A stretch of DNA of 64,000 bases from Chinchilla lanigera (taxonomy: Eukaryota > Chordata > Mammalia > Rodentia > Chinchillidae): assembly GCF_000276665.1 (NCBI RefSeq), contig NW_004955487.1, forward strand, positions 9,239,428-9,303,427, written 5' to 3'. Shown here piece by piece: positions 39,299-49,075 of this stretch. The number at the start of each line of letters is the position of its first letter. The stretch's first letter is position 1. The notes under the pieces were generated by a model. It worked only from the letters and a program-made list of their open reading frames with translations, had not been told where the DNA came from and searched no databases. The position numbers were made by a program, and so were the translations under genes.

Positions 39299-39316
39299 TG
39301 GTACCAGGAGTGGGGT
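39299..39316 (+). promoter_or_regulatory. Primer binding site, tRNA-Leu
   Basis: TGGTACCAGGAGTGGGGT, five bases after the 5' LTR, is an exact 18-base complement of the 3' end (with CCA) of tRNA-Leu(UAA). tRNA-Leu priming gives ERVL and MaLR their names. Confidence 0.92.
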
Positions 39317-39422
39317 CGTTGCTGTGACTATACCTGACCATGTGGTTCAAGAGCATTTAAAAATGGCTTGTGAAAAGAGTTTAAAAAGTTTTGGAGATGT
39401 CACCTAAGAAAGTAAAGTTCAA

Positions 39423-39514
39423 GGGGCTAGGGATTTAGCTCAGCAGCACAGCGCCTGCCTGGCAAGCCCAAGGTCATGAGTTCAATTCCTGGTACTGGAA
39501 AAAAAAAAAAAAAA
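39423..39514 (+). mobile_element. ID-like SINE inserted in MaLR element
   Basis: Pure ID-type copy, 'GGGGCTAGGGATTTAGCTCA' to 'CAATTCCTGGTACTGG' and about 17 A. Target duplication AGTAAAGTTCAA (39411-39422) and AGTAAAACTCGAA (39517-39529), diverged. It shows the ID family was active after the MaLR insertion. Confidence 0.92.
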
Positions 39515-40974
39515 AGAGTAAAACTCGAATGCCTTTGGCTGTTCTGTTTGAGAGATTCTGGTCAGAGCTCAAAAGATCAAAAAGCTGGTAAAAATCCTGC
39601 CAGTAAATACCGGGTTCGGGTGGTTTCCATTGGGAAGAAGGACTTCATTGGTTGTTGGACCCCAGACGATGTGTGCTATGGCTTGGCAGAAAGTTTGCCT
39701 GCATTTTGCTTATGTCCAGAGACTTTGCCTAAGACTGAGATTAAGGGCGGCAGTGGACTGGTTAATCTGGCAAAAGAAATTTCAAGGCAGTCAGACATTG
39801 GGAAAGTGGTATGGCTATTGTTGGGGGCTTTTAGCCAGATTTGTATTAAAAATCAAGAGCAAAGAGCCCAACAGGATGATATAAAATGTTGTGAGTTTGG
39901 CCAGAAAGGAAGCTCCACTAATGCTGTGGACTGCAAAGACTAGGCTGAGGAGATCTCTATTGTTGAAAAGAAACAAAAAAATAAAAAAAGATGGCCTGAG
40001 GGCATCACAAGAAGCAGCAGGTCTCCACCCTTTGCAGCCTCAAAACTGCAAGGGTAAAAGACCTTGCCTTAAAAGAAAAAGCCTCAGAGCACCATATTCT
40101 AGAATGGCGGCAGCAGCTGCACCAGGTTCCAGAATGGCAGCAGCATAAAAAATTTGCTCCTCAGAATTGGATTCAGAGTGCCCAGCGATCCAGGCACTCG
40201 ACCCCTATGGCCAAGAGAGAGGAAAGCTTGGCTCCTGCTCCAGGTGGCAGCAGACCTTGGCATCATCCCCGTGGCCCTGACTTTAAATACATAAAAAATG
40301 CAAGAGTTGTGAGGTTAAAGAGGCTTCCACCCGGATTTCAAAAGGCCTGGGAGGCCAGGCAGTGTGCCCCTGAGAGAGCAGTGTGTAAAGCCTTGAGTAT
40401 AGAGCAAAAGATACACTAGAGACCTCAAAAGTTTAAAAAAGCCAAGACCATAGATCATCTGAAAAAAACTACAAGGAGGGAGCAAAGTGGGCCTAAGAAA
40501 AAAGCCCTAAAAGCTGTAACCACCATAAGTGCCGTGGAAGTAGACTCATGCAAGCCCTTTGGGCCTCACAATGTGCCACAGATTGCTTCAGATGCTAGCC
40601 ATAAAACTACAAGACATAACCTTAGCTCTGCTAGATTTTAGACTTACTTTGGTCCCAATGCTCTGTATTCCTGTTTGTACCTTTTGGGATGGTACTGCTT
40701 ATTTTGTGCAACTAAATGTTGGAAGCGTTTAACTTTTCATTTGTACAGGGGCTCACAGCTAAGAGTTTGTGTTACATCTTGGAGGAGGCTTGGGATTTGG
40801 ACTCTTCAGCAATGCTGAAACTGTTAGGACTTTGGCAACTCTTGCAGATGGACTAAATGCCTTTTGCATAAAGGGATGTGCATGAGTCTTTAGGGGGTAA
40901 AATATTATGATTCTAATGTAATATAATGTCTTTGTATCTGGAAACTGGTTTAAAAAAATGTGTCTGGTTGCCAA

Positions 40975-40991
40975 GTTGACAAGGGGTGGAG
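40975..40991 (+). promoter_or_regulatory. Polypurine tract of MaLR element
   Basis: 'GACAAGGGGTGGAG' directly before the 3' LTR, the usual plus-strand primer site of this family. Confidence 0.85.
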
Positions 40992-41391
40992 TGTTATGGT
41001 TGATACATTGTGTCAACTTGGGGAGTCTAGAGGTTTGGCTAAGTGACTCAGCAGGAAACCAGGGTGCTTACTTTGTATACATCCTGAGCCTGTGGAAGAG
41101 GAGGGCATGGAGATTATGTGAGAGCTACAGGCCCCTTAGGTGGGGGTGGCCTGTTTACAATGTAAGGGAAGGAAAGCGGCTGCTTGCAGCCATTCCTCCC
41201 TTTTGCTCTGGCTGTTTGCTGTTCGGCTGCCATTCCCCCCTTGCTCTTGTTGCTTTGCTATCTTCTGCCTTGGAGCCAGCCAAGTATGGACTAAAAGCTC
41301 CACAAACTGTAAGCTAAATAAACCTTTCTTTCCTTCATTTTGGGAGTTGGATATTTTGTCTCAGCAGTGAAAAAAAAAAATAACTAAGACA
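40992..41391 (+). mobile_element. 3' LTR of MaLR-type element
   Basis: 400 bp, 'TGTTATGGTTGATACATTG' to 'TAACTAAGACA'. Followed by the right copy of the target duplication GGGAG at 41392-41396. Confidence 0.95.
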
Positions 41392-41537
41392 GGGAGAAGA
41401 TGGGGGTGTGTCTGCAGAGAAGGAGTGTTAGCCAGACTGAGCCTGGGATGCCCAGGGCATGTTTAGGGCACAGGGGGCAGAGCCTTTTGGAGACCCTGGA
41501 ATGATGAAGGAACACACTGTCTGCAGGCTGTGGAAGG

Positions 41538-41941
41538 GAGGGTGCTGTGGGTGAAACCTAAAATGTTCCACTAAAGCCTCAGGAAATCAGAGGTGGGGCT
41601 TTTGGAAGGTGATTGGATCATGGGGTGCTGTGCTCATCTGCAGATTGACCCGGGGACCAGTTCATGCGTGGCTAAAGGTACTGGTAGGAGGCGGGGCCTG
41701 TGGAAGGGGTAATCCTGGGGGCATGGCCTGGAAGAACTCTTCCTCCTGGCTCCTCTCTTCTCTCCACTTCCTGTGCACCATGCCTTGAGTAGTTCCCCTC
41801 TGCCGGACCCCTCTGCCCTGAACCCTGCCTTGGAGCAGCCAACCATGGACTGAGCCATGAGCCACGTAAACTAAATCTTTCTTTACATTGTGGGTGTTGG
41901 GTATTGTGTTCCAGCCACAGGAAAGTGATGGAGACAGAGGG
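41538..41941 (+). mobile_element. Solo MaLR-type LTR with target duplication
   Basis: LTR 41543-41936, 'TGCTGTGGGTGAAACC' to 'GATGGAGACA', flanked by perfect 5-bp repeats GAGGG (41538-41542 and 41937-41941). A different subfamily from the full element 150 bp upstream: it has the 'GGTGGGGCTTTTGGAAGG' and 'GGCGGGGCCTGTGG' blocks. Confidence 0.9.
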
Positions 41942-41999
41942 TCTTGTGGATGTGGAATGAACCCACTCATGCCTCACTTGGGCCAGGCTCAGGCAGTGT

Positions 42000-42170
42000 G
42001 CCAGGGAGTCCAAAGGGTGCTAGTTCACAGCCCGGTGAAACTGTGGCGGATAGAAAACCAAAGAATGGTAAGACCATGGTGGTTAAACTAAAGAACGGTG
42101 AGGCTATAATGGGATCCACCCTTATCTGTGATACAAATGAGGTTAGACAGATGAGGAAGAAGTAATTCCT
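42000..42170 (+). other. Unclassified open segment
   Basis: Directly behind the solo LTR. A frame ending at 42165 reads KNGKTMVVKLKNGEAIMG and on to a Lys-rich end. The composition is lysine-rich and unlike the GC-driven frames elsewhere, so it may be a relic of a coding or retroviral sequence. No family recognised and no start or splice support. Confidence 0.25.
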
Positions 42171-42177
42171 CTAACCT

Positions 42178-42240
42178 GAGAGGGAGGTGGAGAGAAGGAG
42201 ACAGAGAGATAGAGAGACAGAGATGGAGACAGAGAGCCAC
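42178..42240. repeat. (GA)n/(GAGACA)n purine-rich repeat
   Basis: Imperfect GAGA and AGACAGAG units. Confidence 0.8.
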
Positions 42241-42324
42241 AGCTAACCAGGAGAGGATCACCTTCACACTGAGTCTTGCAGGTGATACTGGTTCCAGTTA
42301 GTTTTCCTTGAATTTCTTGTAACC

Positions 42325-42520
42325 CAGTGGTTCTCAGGTGAGGGCAGTCCTGCCCGCTGGGGGAATTTCGGTAGTATGAGGTAACATTTTGGCTGACATG
42401 ACTTAAACGTGTGGGGCTGGTACCCCTGCATCTGGTGTGTAGAGGCTGAGGGTGCTGGTGAATGTCCTGCAAGGGACAGGATGCCACTCCTACGAGGGAC
42501 AATTCTGGTCTATACCAAGC
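42325..42520 (+). mobile_element. MER5A-type hAT-Charlie MITE
   Basis: 'CAGTGGTTCTCAGG' start, 'CATCTGGTGTGTAGAGGCTG' and 'TGTCCTGCAAGGGACAGGA' are the hallmark blocks of the MER5 family, an old non-autonomous hAT transposon shared by placental mammals. Confidence 0.82.
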
Positions 42521-42827
42521 TGCACCCAGGAGGTGCAGAGTGGCCAACAGCCTCCTGCTGGACCCCATGCTCTGGGCTCAAGACCTGTGTGCCCCCCAAT
42601 TCATGGCTGAACCCTAATTCTCAGTGCACAGTATGTGAGGTGGGCTATTCGACCAGAAGTAGGTAAATCGGGTCATGAGGGTGTCGCTCCCACACTGGGA
42701 TTAGTGCCTTCTCTGGCAGACACAAGATCTCACAGTCACTCTCCCTGCTCTCTGGACAGTGCTAGGACCCAGCCGGAAGTTATCCTTTTGCAATGGAGGA
42801 GGGGGACACAATGACCTCGGACACGTT

Positions 42828-43016
42828 CATGCACGTACATGTAGGCAGCACGTGTCCACATACATACATGTGCACATATGTCTGCATGCATGTGTATGCA
42901 TATGTGCATGTATATTTGTGCATATGTCTGGAAGCACATGTATGCATTCATGTGCACATGGGTGAGCATGCATGCAGATGAGTGCATGCCTTTGCATACT
43001 CACACGTGTGTGGGCA
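42828..43016. repeat. Alternating purine/pyrimidine tract (TGCA/CATG-rich)
   Basis: 190 bp dominated by CATG, TGCA and ACATGT words ('CATACATACATGTGCACATA', 'TGCATGCATGTGTATGCATA'). Long alternation favours Z-DNA. Open frames of Met, His, Cys and Val here are artefacts. Confidence 0.85.
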
Positions 43017-43359
43017 CAAGGTGGGAGGAAGTGGCCCTGACTCATTCGTGCCTCATGCAGGGCACCTTCCGGCATCCTCTGCCAGCCTCTTGCCGGTGGA
43101 CAGGGTCATTGGTCGCAGCATCAGAAGGAAAAGAATCCCTCGACCTGCTGGAAAAGGAGACGGTGCATGAGAAAGGGTGGCCAGGGGTCAGGAGGCAAAG
43201 GCAAGAGAGAAAGTGCTTTTATCTATTGTCCCAGGGTCATGGGGCCCCTCCCATTGGGGAACCTGGAGGCCCACGAACGTAGAGCCCGGTCACAGTCCCG
43301 GCAGGCGGGGACAATAGCCCCTAAGAAAGTGGTGGGTGGCTGCCTCCCTGAGCCTGCTG

Positions 43360-43560
43360 GCCTTGTCAAAGGCCTTTCACAGGGAAGCCGGCCGCTTGGG
43401 AAGGAAGGCAGCGTTGTGCAATAATGCACAGGCATCTGGGGCTCCTTCCAAATTCCTGTCATGGCGATTAGGCCGCGCATTGAATTTCAGCCAGGACTCA
43501 GCTGTCGCCCCTAGAGAGAAGCCACGCATATTCTTTGCGTTGGGTCATTTTGTTTGAAGG
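43360..43560. promoter_or_regulatory. Conserved-looking noncoding block
   Basis: 'CTTGTCAAAGGCCTTTCAC', 'GTTGTGCAATAATGCACAGG' (C/EBP-like 'TTGTGCAAT') and 'GGCGATTAGGCCGCGC' without repeats. Putative enhancer. Confidence 0.35.
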
Positions 43561-45011
43561 GGAGCACAGTCCTGTTTAAAATCAAGACTGAATCCTGTAC
43601 TGAAAAGGAGACACACATTCCCTGGAAAGGAGATGCTGGGGACACCTCAACTGACCCCCCCCATACCCCGCAGCACACGTAGGCGTCCCCTGATTTGGTG
43701 AACTTGGGCCTCCCTGTCTCAGGCTCTCTTGTCAATAGCTCCTGGCTCAGGGATCTCCTACGCATCAGTAGCGCAGCTGGCTTCTGTGGCTTCCGTCTGT
43801 GTCCAGGGCTGGCTTGCAGCCTGTGCCTACAGAAATGTGTCACTGTACGGACAGAACCAGTGTCTTGTTCATCCCTGACTTTCCCGCCACACTGAGCTTT
43901 GGCATCAGCTTGAGGTACCCACGGGTGGCAGCGGAGAAGTGGCTTTTGTGGCGACTGTCACACTGGGCACAGAGCCCGGAATCTCAGGACCCCAAGTGAG
44001 GGTGCACGGAACGGCCACCAGCAGCTCCAGCCAGCTCAGTCCTGCTGGCTTCCAGGGCCGCGGAGCTTCCTGGTGGCACAAGTGCACACACAGGGCTCTG
44101 AGCGAGCGAGATCAGCTTACGCAAGCAGGCGGCTCCCACGCGTGTGCAGGCTCTGCAGCGAGCTCGGTGAGGTCAGGCTTTGCGAAAGGAGCTGAAGAAA
44201 CCAGCAACAGGATGGGGCTTGGTCCCTGCTGCGCTGGGACAGTCAATGTGTGCGTGCCACAGATGCCTGGTCGTCTCCTGACGAGGTGTGGGCTTCTGAC
44301 CTCTTCAGTCAGGATTTTGGTCCCAGGCAGTGATGCCCAGCCACGGGCCTGTGGGAAACTCAGTTGGCCCTGGTGCTCAAGAGTGGGGATCCTCCCGGAG
44401 GCAGGTGTGGAGAGGCCAGCCCAGTCGGCGCAGGGAGTACTTCCTGAAGTGGCCCTGTCCTCTTGCCAGAGACTCGGGTCAGATGAAACTTGGCTTTCTG
44501 TAAACACTGTGAGGCCTGGGGCAACTTTGTCCTCCACGGGCTCCCTTCCAGGAGAGGTGACCCTTTTCTTTCTGGGGACCCTGCTCTTCTGGGTCTGTCC
44601 TCTCCCTGGAGCTCCTCAAAGAAAGAGGATGAGAGTTCCCCATGTGGGGGCCGGCAGAGCCTTTCACAGATCATAGCTGCACTGGCTCTGGGCTGAGGGG
44701 CCAGGGCCCATAAGGGACGCTCGCCCAGGGATGGGCCATGGATACATGCAGGGTCCGTAGCGATGTCTCTGTGAAGCTGGGATCCTTCATGGGTATGGTC
44801 CAGCCCAGCAGGGGCTGCCCTGGAGAGGACAGAGGGGGACGGTTACAGCTTGTGTGGCCTGGTGACAAGGAGATGCCCAGGCTCAAGCAGATGGGCTGGT
44901 GAGTGGCTGGGCTGTGGGGAGCTTCCCAAGGCCAGCGTGCCTGTAGAGTGGGCAGGGGACCAGGGGTCCTTGCTTGCTTGCTTGCCACCCTGCTCCCTTC
45001 CATACTGTCAG
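43561..45011. other. Unique GC-rich sequence with long chance frames
   Basis: 1.4 kb free of recognised repeats. A 245-codon + strand frame (43939-44676) is the longest in non-repeat DNA, but frames of 141 and 104 codons overlap it on the other strand and no domain, signal or splice context is visible. A chance frame is more likely than a gene. Confidence 0.5.
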
Positions 45012-45172
45012 TGAACCCAGCCTTTGCACTGAGATGTATCTCCGAGCCTTTTTTATTTTTCATTTAGGGTAGGGGCTCAACATTGGCTAAACTGCCCAAG
45101 CTGGACTTGAACTTGTTAACTTCCTGCCTCAGACATAGCACTGGGATTACAGGTGTGCAGCAGCAGGCCTGG
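45012..45172 (-). mobile_element. Fused B1-ID SINE, partial
   Basis: Short antisense ID remnant ('GAACCCAGCCTTTGCACTGA'), T-rich linker, B1 to 'GTGCAGCAGCAGGCCTGG'. Confidence 0.82.
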
Positions 45173-45235
45173 ACTTAATGTCCTTCTTGAAAGACAAGCA
45201 GACTCAGGCTCAAAAGAAAACTAAAGTAGGGCTTG

Positions 45236-45800
45236 GTGGTGCTGGATGCTGGGCTCCTGAGGTCTTGGGTCCTGGGTTCTGAGGTCCTGAGCAAAGTCCT
45301 AAGGTCCCAAGGCTCTGAGGTCTTGAGGTCCTGAGGTCCTGAGGTCCTGGGTCCTGAGGTCCAGAGGTTCTGGGTCCTGAGGTCCAGAGGTTCTGGGTCC
45401 TGAGGTCCTGAGGTCCTGAGGTCCCAAGGCTCTGAGGTCCTGAGGTCTTGGGTCCTGAGGTCTTGGGTCCTGAGGTCCTGAGGTCCTAGTTCCTGAGGTC
45501 CTGAGGTCCTGAGATCCTGGATCCTGAGGTCCTGAGGTCCTGAAGTCCTGGTTCCTGAGGTCCTGAGGTCCTGAGGTTCTGGGCCCTGAGGTCCTGAGGT
45601 CCTGGCTCCTGGCTCCTGGGTTCTGAGGTCCTGGGTCCTGGATCCTGAAGTCCTGGGTTCTGAGGTCCTGGGTCCTGAGGTCCTGAAGTCCTGGTTCTTC
45701 AGGTCCTGGGTCCTGAGGTCCTGAGGTCCTGAAGTCCTGGTTCCTCAGGTCCTGAGGTTCTGGGTCCTGAGGTGCTGGTTCCTGAAGCTCCTGGCTGCTG
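45236..45800. repeat. CTGAGGTC octamer minisatellite, 565 bp
   Basis: Tandem 8-base units CTGAGGTC mixed with 7-base CTGGGTC and variants (TTCTGAGG, CAGAGGTT, TCTTGGGT), forming higher-order blocks of about 30-60 bases. The - strand stays open for 187 codons (45299-45862) as a repeated QDLRTSGPQDPG-like string, because the mixed 7- and 8-base periods rarely create stops. A repeat-driven frame, not a gene. Confidence 0.95.
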
Positions 45801-46185
45801 AAGATCTGAAGCCTTGGGCAGCAGAGTCCTGTGCATGTGGCTGAGTCCTTTCGGGGACTCACCTGGACTGCCCCTCAGAGGCCCCAGCTGTGGCTGTAGC
45901 TGGAGCCAGTGTATATTCTGTGAGTGCTCCTGTTGTCCATCCAGTTGGACCTGCATTCTCCTTGGCGCAGCAGGGAAGGAAAACTAGCAAGTCAAGTTCT
46001 GGGGGCTAGTGAGGTACATAGCAGCTCACTGTGCTTTCCTACATCCAGGAAGGAAGGAAGTGCTCTAAAGTGTTTTATTTACTGGGTAATTAAGAAAACT
46101 TCTAAGTCTCCCGAATAGGTTTAGTCTGGTTCCGGGAAATAGGCTCCAGTGTCTGCTGCAGTCCGTGGGCAAGTTGCCCACTCTT
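45801..46185. other. Unique sequence
   Basis: Nothing recognised. Confidence 0.4.
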
Positions 46186-46216
46186 TTTCTCTCTCTCTCT
46201 CTCTTTCTTTCTCTGA
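46186..46216. repeat. (CT)n microsatellite
   Basis: About 12 CT steps with TTT interruptions, abutting an antisense SINE. Confidence 0.85.
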
Positions 46217-46323
46217 CACAACGTTTCTCTAAAACTGGCTAGAGTTGTGCAGGGTAGAGTGAACTTGGGATCCTCCTGCCTCAGCCTCCTGGAATGACAG
46301 ATGTACACTACCATGCCTAGCTG
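46216..46323 (-). mobile_element. B1-like SINE, decayed
   Basis: Antisense copy in which 'CTGACACAACGTTTCTCTAA' replaces the normal end. The core 'GGATCCTCCTGCCTCAGCCT' is intact. Confidence 0.8.
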
Positions 46324-46689
46324 CAAGTTGCTCTTTCTTGAATGTCAGCAGGCGCATCAGTCAGGTGAGGCTGACAGCTCTGTCCTGACAGGGCCTCCCA
46401 GCCACCTGGCACAGGCAGGGCCCAGCTGCACCGCCCTCTTCTGGCTGTGGTTCTGAGTGGGCTGGCACCACCTACGCCCTCAGCCTCTGCACCTCGCTGC
46501 TCTGGGGCCAAGGCTCCGGGGGAAGCAGGGGACAGAGCTGGTCCCACAGGACCTCTGTCCATCCGTCTGTCTGTTCATGGAGCTGTTCAGGGGCCTGGAC
46601 CAGCATTGCCACCTGCTCTTGCCCCTCACCACCTGACGGCCGCACTGCCTGCCCGCACTGCAGGCCCCGTCCTGGAGCTGTGGCACGGG

Positions 46690-47090
46690 GCAGAGGAGGG
46701 AATTAACTTCTGGCCCGCTGACAGTGTCGTGCCTGCCAGAGCCGCCGGGTAATTTGGTTCCTTTCCTTTGTTGAGCGGGTGCCAGTGCACAAGAGCGGAT
46801 TAAGCAGGGAAATTCCGCCTGGAGAGTGCTCCCCCTCAGCGCTGAGACACATTGTCTCCCAAGAGTGACAGCTGCCGCCATGCCAACACACACCGTGCCC
46901 TGGCACCTGCCCAGGACAGATCGGCTTCCCGTTCCTGAAAAGAGGGATTTGCGAAAGAACGGGAGTTCAAAGAAAGGAGAGGCAGGAGAGGGCCGCATGG
47001 AGTAAAAGTTATACTATTTGTTAATTAGAGCAGCAAGACCTTCTGTGCTAATGGGACGGCTGCCGCGCTGGTGCTTTTCAACCCTGACCC
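46690..47090. promoter_or_regulatory. Conserved-looking noncoding block
   Basis: 400 bp without repeats: 'GGGAATTAACTTCTGG', 'GGGTAATTTGGTTCC', 'CCTTTCCTTTGTTGAGCG', 'GAGCGGATTAAGCAGGG' (a bicoid/OTX/PITX-type TAATCC core on the - strand), 'CATTGTCTCCCAAGAGTG' and 'TTTGTTAATTAGAGC'. Density and variety of developmental TF motifs suggest an enhancer. Confidence 0.45.
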
Positions 47091-47195
47091 CTCTTTGGGG
47101 TGGTTTCAGTTCTGCCTACCCTTTCAGAGTACCTGTCAGGCACCGGGCACCGGGCTGGGTGCGGGTGGGTGAAGAGCCACCATCTCCTTTAGGAA

Positions 47196-47396
47196 AGGCA
47201 CATACCTGAAATCGCAGCACTCAGGTGGCTCTGTGGCACAGTGAGTAGCGCACTGGATTTCTAGTGCTGAAATTACAAGCAGGAGGCTGAGGCAGGAGGA
47301 TGACCCTTAGGGAGATCCTGTCTCAGAGTAGAAAAGGACTGGGCATGCAGCTCAGTCCAGCAGCCCTGGGTTCAGTACCTAGTGCTACAAAACAAA
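47196..47396 (+). mobile_element. Fused B1-ID SINE carrying a tRNA-Arg fragment
   Basis: B1 start ('GGCACATACCTGAAATCGCA'), core split at 'CAGCACTCAGGT', then a tRNA-like insert, then 'GCAGGAGGCTGAGGCAGGAG', A-rich region and ID tail ('GGGCATGCAGCTCAGTCC' to 'GTTCAGTACCTAGTGC'). Confidence 0.85.
47227..47279 (+). pseudogene. tRNA-Arg(UCU) 5' half with intron-like tail
   Basis: Matches the first 40 bases of tRNA-Arg(UCU) at 34 positions ('GGCTCTGTGG' exact; 'TAGCGCACTGGATTTCTAG' spans D-arm, anticodon stem and the TCT anticodon). The bases after the anticodon ('TGCTGAAATTACAAG') resemble the short intron of this gene family, which suggests a pre-tRNA or genomic source. The 3' half is missing, so no functional tRNA. 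Confidence 0.65.
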
Positions 47397-48087
47397 ACAA
47401 ACAGAACATCCCTTAGAAGCACATCATCCGCCAGTTTTGGGGTGGTTATCTGCCGTGCTTAATGTCAAGGTCCCGAGGGCGGCCCTGGGCACAGAGCTGG
47501 GAAGGGCCAAGCCCCTGTTCCCAAGCTGGCTTCCAGGCCCCGATGTTAGGGAGCCCCTGTCATTGCCAGCCGAGTCTCACACCATCAGTCTTAGGCTCCT
47601 TTTCAGGTGTCAGGCTGGACTGAAGCCAGCAGGCATTGCTCTGAGGGCTGCTGGGGTGCGGCTCGGGCTCTGGCCTCCCTGCAGTCCTCTTGACTTGTGC
47701 AGCTCTGCCCTCTTCTTCCACAAGTGACCGAGCCCAGTGGCTGCTGCCACAGGAAACCTGGCTCCGCTGAGTCACTCTGGAGCAGGTAGGTGCTTCTGTG
47801 GCCTCTAAACCCCTCTGCATGACCCCATTCCATCCCCACTGGGACGCCCAGCCCCTTCCGCACGAGGGCCACATGTGCGGTGCCTGCGGCCTCTTTCCAC
47901 ACCTGAGTCCCTGATGTTCCTGCATGCTTCTGGACACTCTCAGTGGCTCTGGTCCATGTAGGTCAAGCCTGGGCATTCTGATGGGTACTGGTGCCCAGTG
48001 AGCTTTGCTGCCCATGGCCACTCCGCTGTGGGATAGACAGGTCGCTACCAAGAGATGTGCGGCTGGCCTGCGCACTCTGTTTTGTTT
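47397..48087. other. Unique GC-rich sequence
   Basis: A 171-codon antisense frame has no motif and overlaps others. Nothing supported. Confidence 0.45.
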
Positions 48088-48296
48088 TTCCAGTACTGGG
48101 GGCTGAACTCAGAACTTGCACACTGACCCCCCCTCTTCACCTTTTTGTTTGGTTTCTCAGACAGGGTCTCACTCTGTAATGAAGACTGACCTTGAACTCA
48201 CTATGTAGCCCTGGCTGGCCTTGAACTCCTGACAATCCTCCTGCCTCGGCCTCCCGAGTGCTGCGAATATAGGTGTGCACCACCATGCGTGGCTCC
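48088..48296 (-). mobile_element. Fused B1-ID SINE with internal duplication
   Basis: Antisense ID ('GTACTGGGGGCTGAACTCAG'), linker, B1 with two 'GACCTTGAACTCACTATGTA'-type units, ending 'CACCACCATGCGTGGC'. Confidence 0.93.
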
Positions 48297-48376
48297 AAAT
48301 GTGTTCCTATTATTATTCAGTCATAAACTCAATCAGTCATCACTAAACATGTATGCTGTGCTGGGTTTTCATATCC

Positions 48377-48417
48377 CACGGTGAAGACACATGACACGGT
48401 GAAGACACATGACACAG
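48377..48417. repeat. Two-unit tandem duplication
   Basis: 'CACGGTGAAGACACATGA' occurs twice in direct succession. A small replication-slippage product. Confidence 0.85.
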
Positions 48418-48876
48418 ACTCTACTTTTAGGATGTATATCCCAGGCAGACCTGCCTGTTCTCTTCTGCCCAGGCATCTTCTTGATGATGTGCTGCTGTGC
48501 ACACGCTGTCTCCCCTCAGGCCTTGCTGTGTTCCTCCACAGCCAATTCTGTTAGTTACTAAGGTCACAGTGTTGCCTCCTTCACGTCACCTCTGCAGGTG
48601 GGAGCCAGTCACCCCTTCTCAGCTCCACCGCGCCATCTCCTCTCCACCCTCCTCTGCTGTCTTCTTTTCTTCCTTTTCCAGGAGTCAGACTTTCCTTCTT
48701 CTGTGCACTTCAGGGAAAGTGGAGACAAAGGCTGACAGTGCTTTGTGCTTGCTGTCACAGATGGCATCAGCAGACTCTTGCAAAATGTCACCTAGGAATC
48801 TGGAACAAATGGCTTTAGGAACAGACTCCAGCCTTCTGTATTCAGAGGATTTTCTTTTTCTCCAGTTTTCTCATGC
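48418..48876. other. Unique sequence
   Basis: Nothing recognised. Confidence 0.4.
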
Positions 48877-49075
48877 AAACACTCATCCATCCATCCACCC
48901 ATCTATCCACCCATGTGCCACCTGTCCATTCATCCACCCATCCATCCACCTATTTATCCAACCACTTATTCATCCTCCCATCTACCTGTCCACCCATCCA
49001 TCCACCCATCCATCCACCTACCCATCCCTCCACTCACCCTCCACCCACTCATTCACTCACCCACCTGCCCCTCCT
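48877..49075. repeat. (CATC)n/(CCAC)n array, second locus
   Basis: Imperfect CATC/CACC tetranucleotide array of 200 bp, more degenerate than the array at 14.2 kb. All long frames through it are artefacts. Confidence 0.95.

Larger units (their letters stand above)
39294..40991 (+). mobile_element. Internal region of MaLR-type element, gag-like remnant
   Basis: 1.7 kb between the LTRs, A-rich. MaLR elements are non-autonomous relatives of ERVL and carry only a gag-like region; no pol motif is visible, which fits. Partial open stretches (39476-39943 after a SINE, 39891-40148 and 40207-40419) in different frames are broken by stops and frameshifts. No intact protein. Confidence 0.88.

Noticed and set aside
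39294..40991. Retroviral pol or env in the MaLR interior
   Set aside because: No reverse transcriptase, integrase or envelope motif visible. MaLR elements are expected to lack them, and the remaining gag-like frames are broken.
43939..44676. 245-codon open frame on + in non-repeat DNA
   Set aside because: Ser/Gly/Pro/Arg-rich composition expected from GC-rich DNA, overlapping long frames on the other strand, no domain, no splice or promoter context.
45236..45800. Array of nuclear-receptor sites
   Set aside because: The repeated core is AGGTCC and not AGGTCA, so most units would bind poorly.
45299..45862. 187-codon repetitive open frame on -
   Set aside because: Produced wholly by the octamer minisatellite; unit changes keep period but not codon structure.
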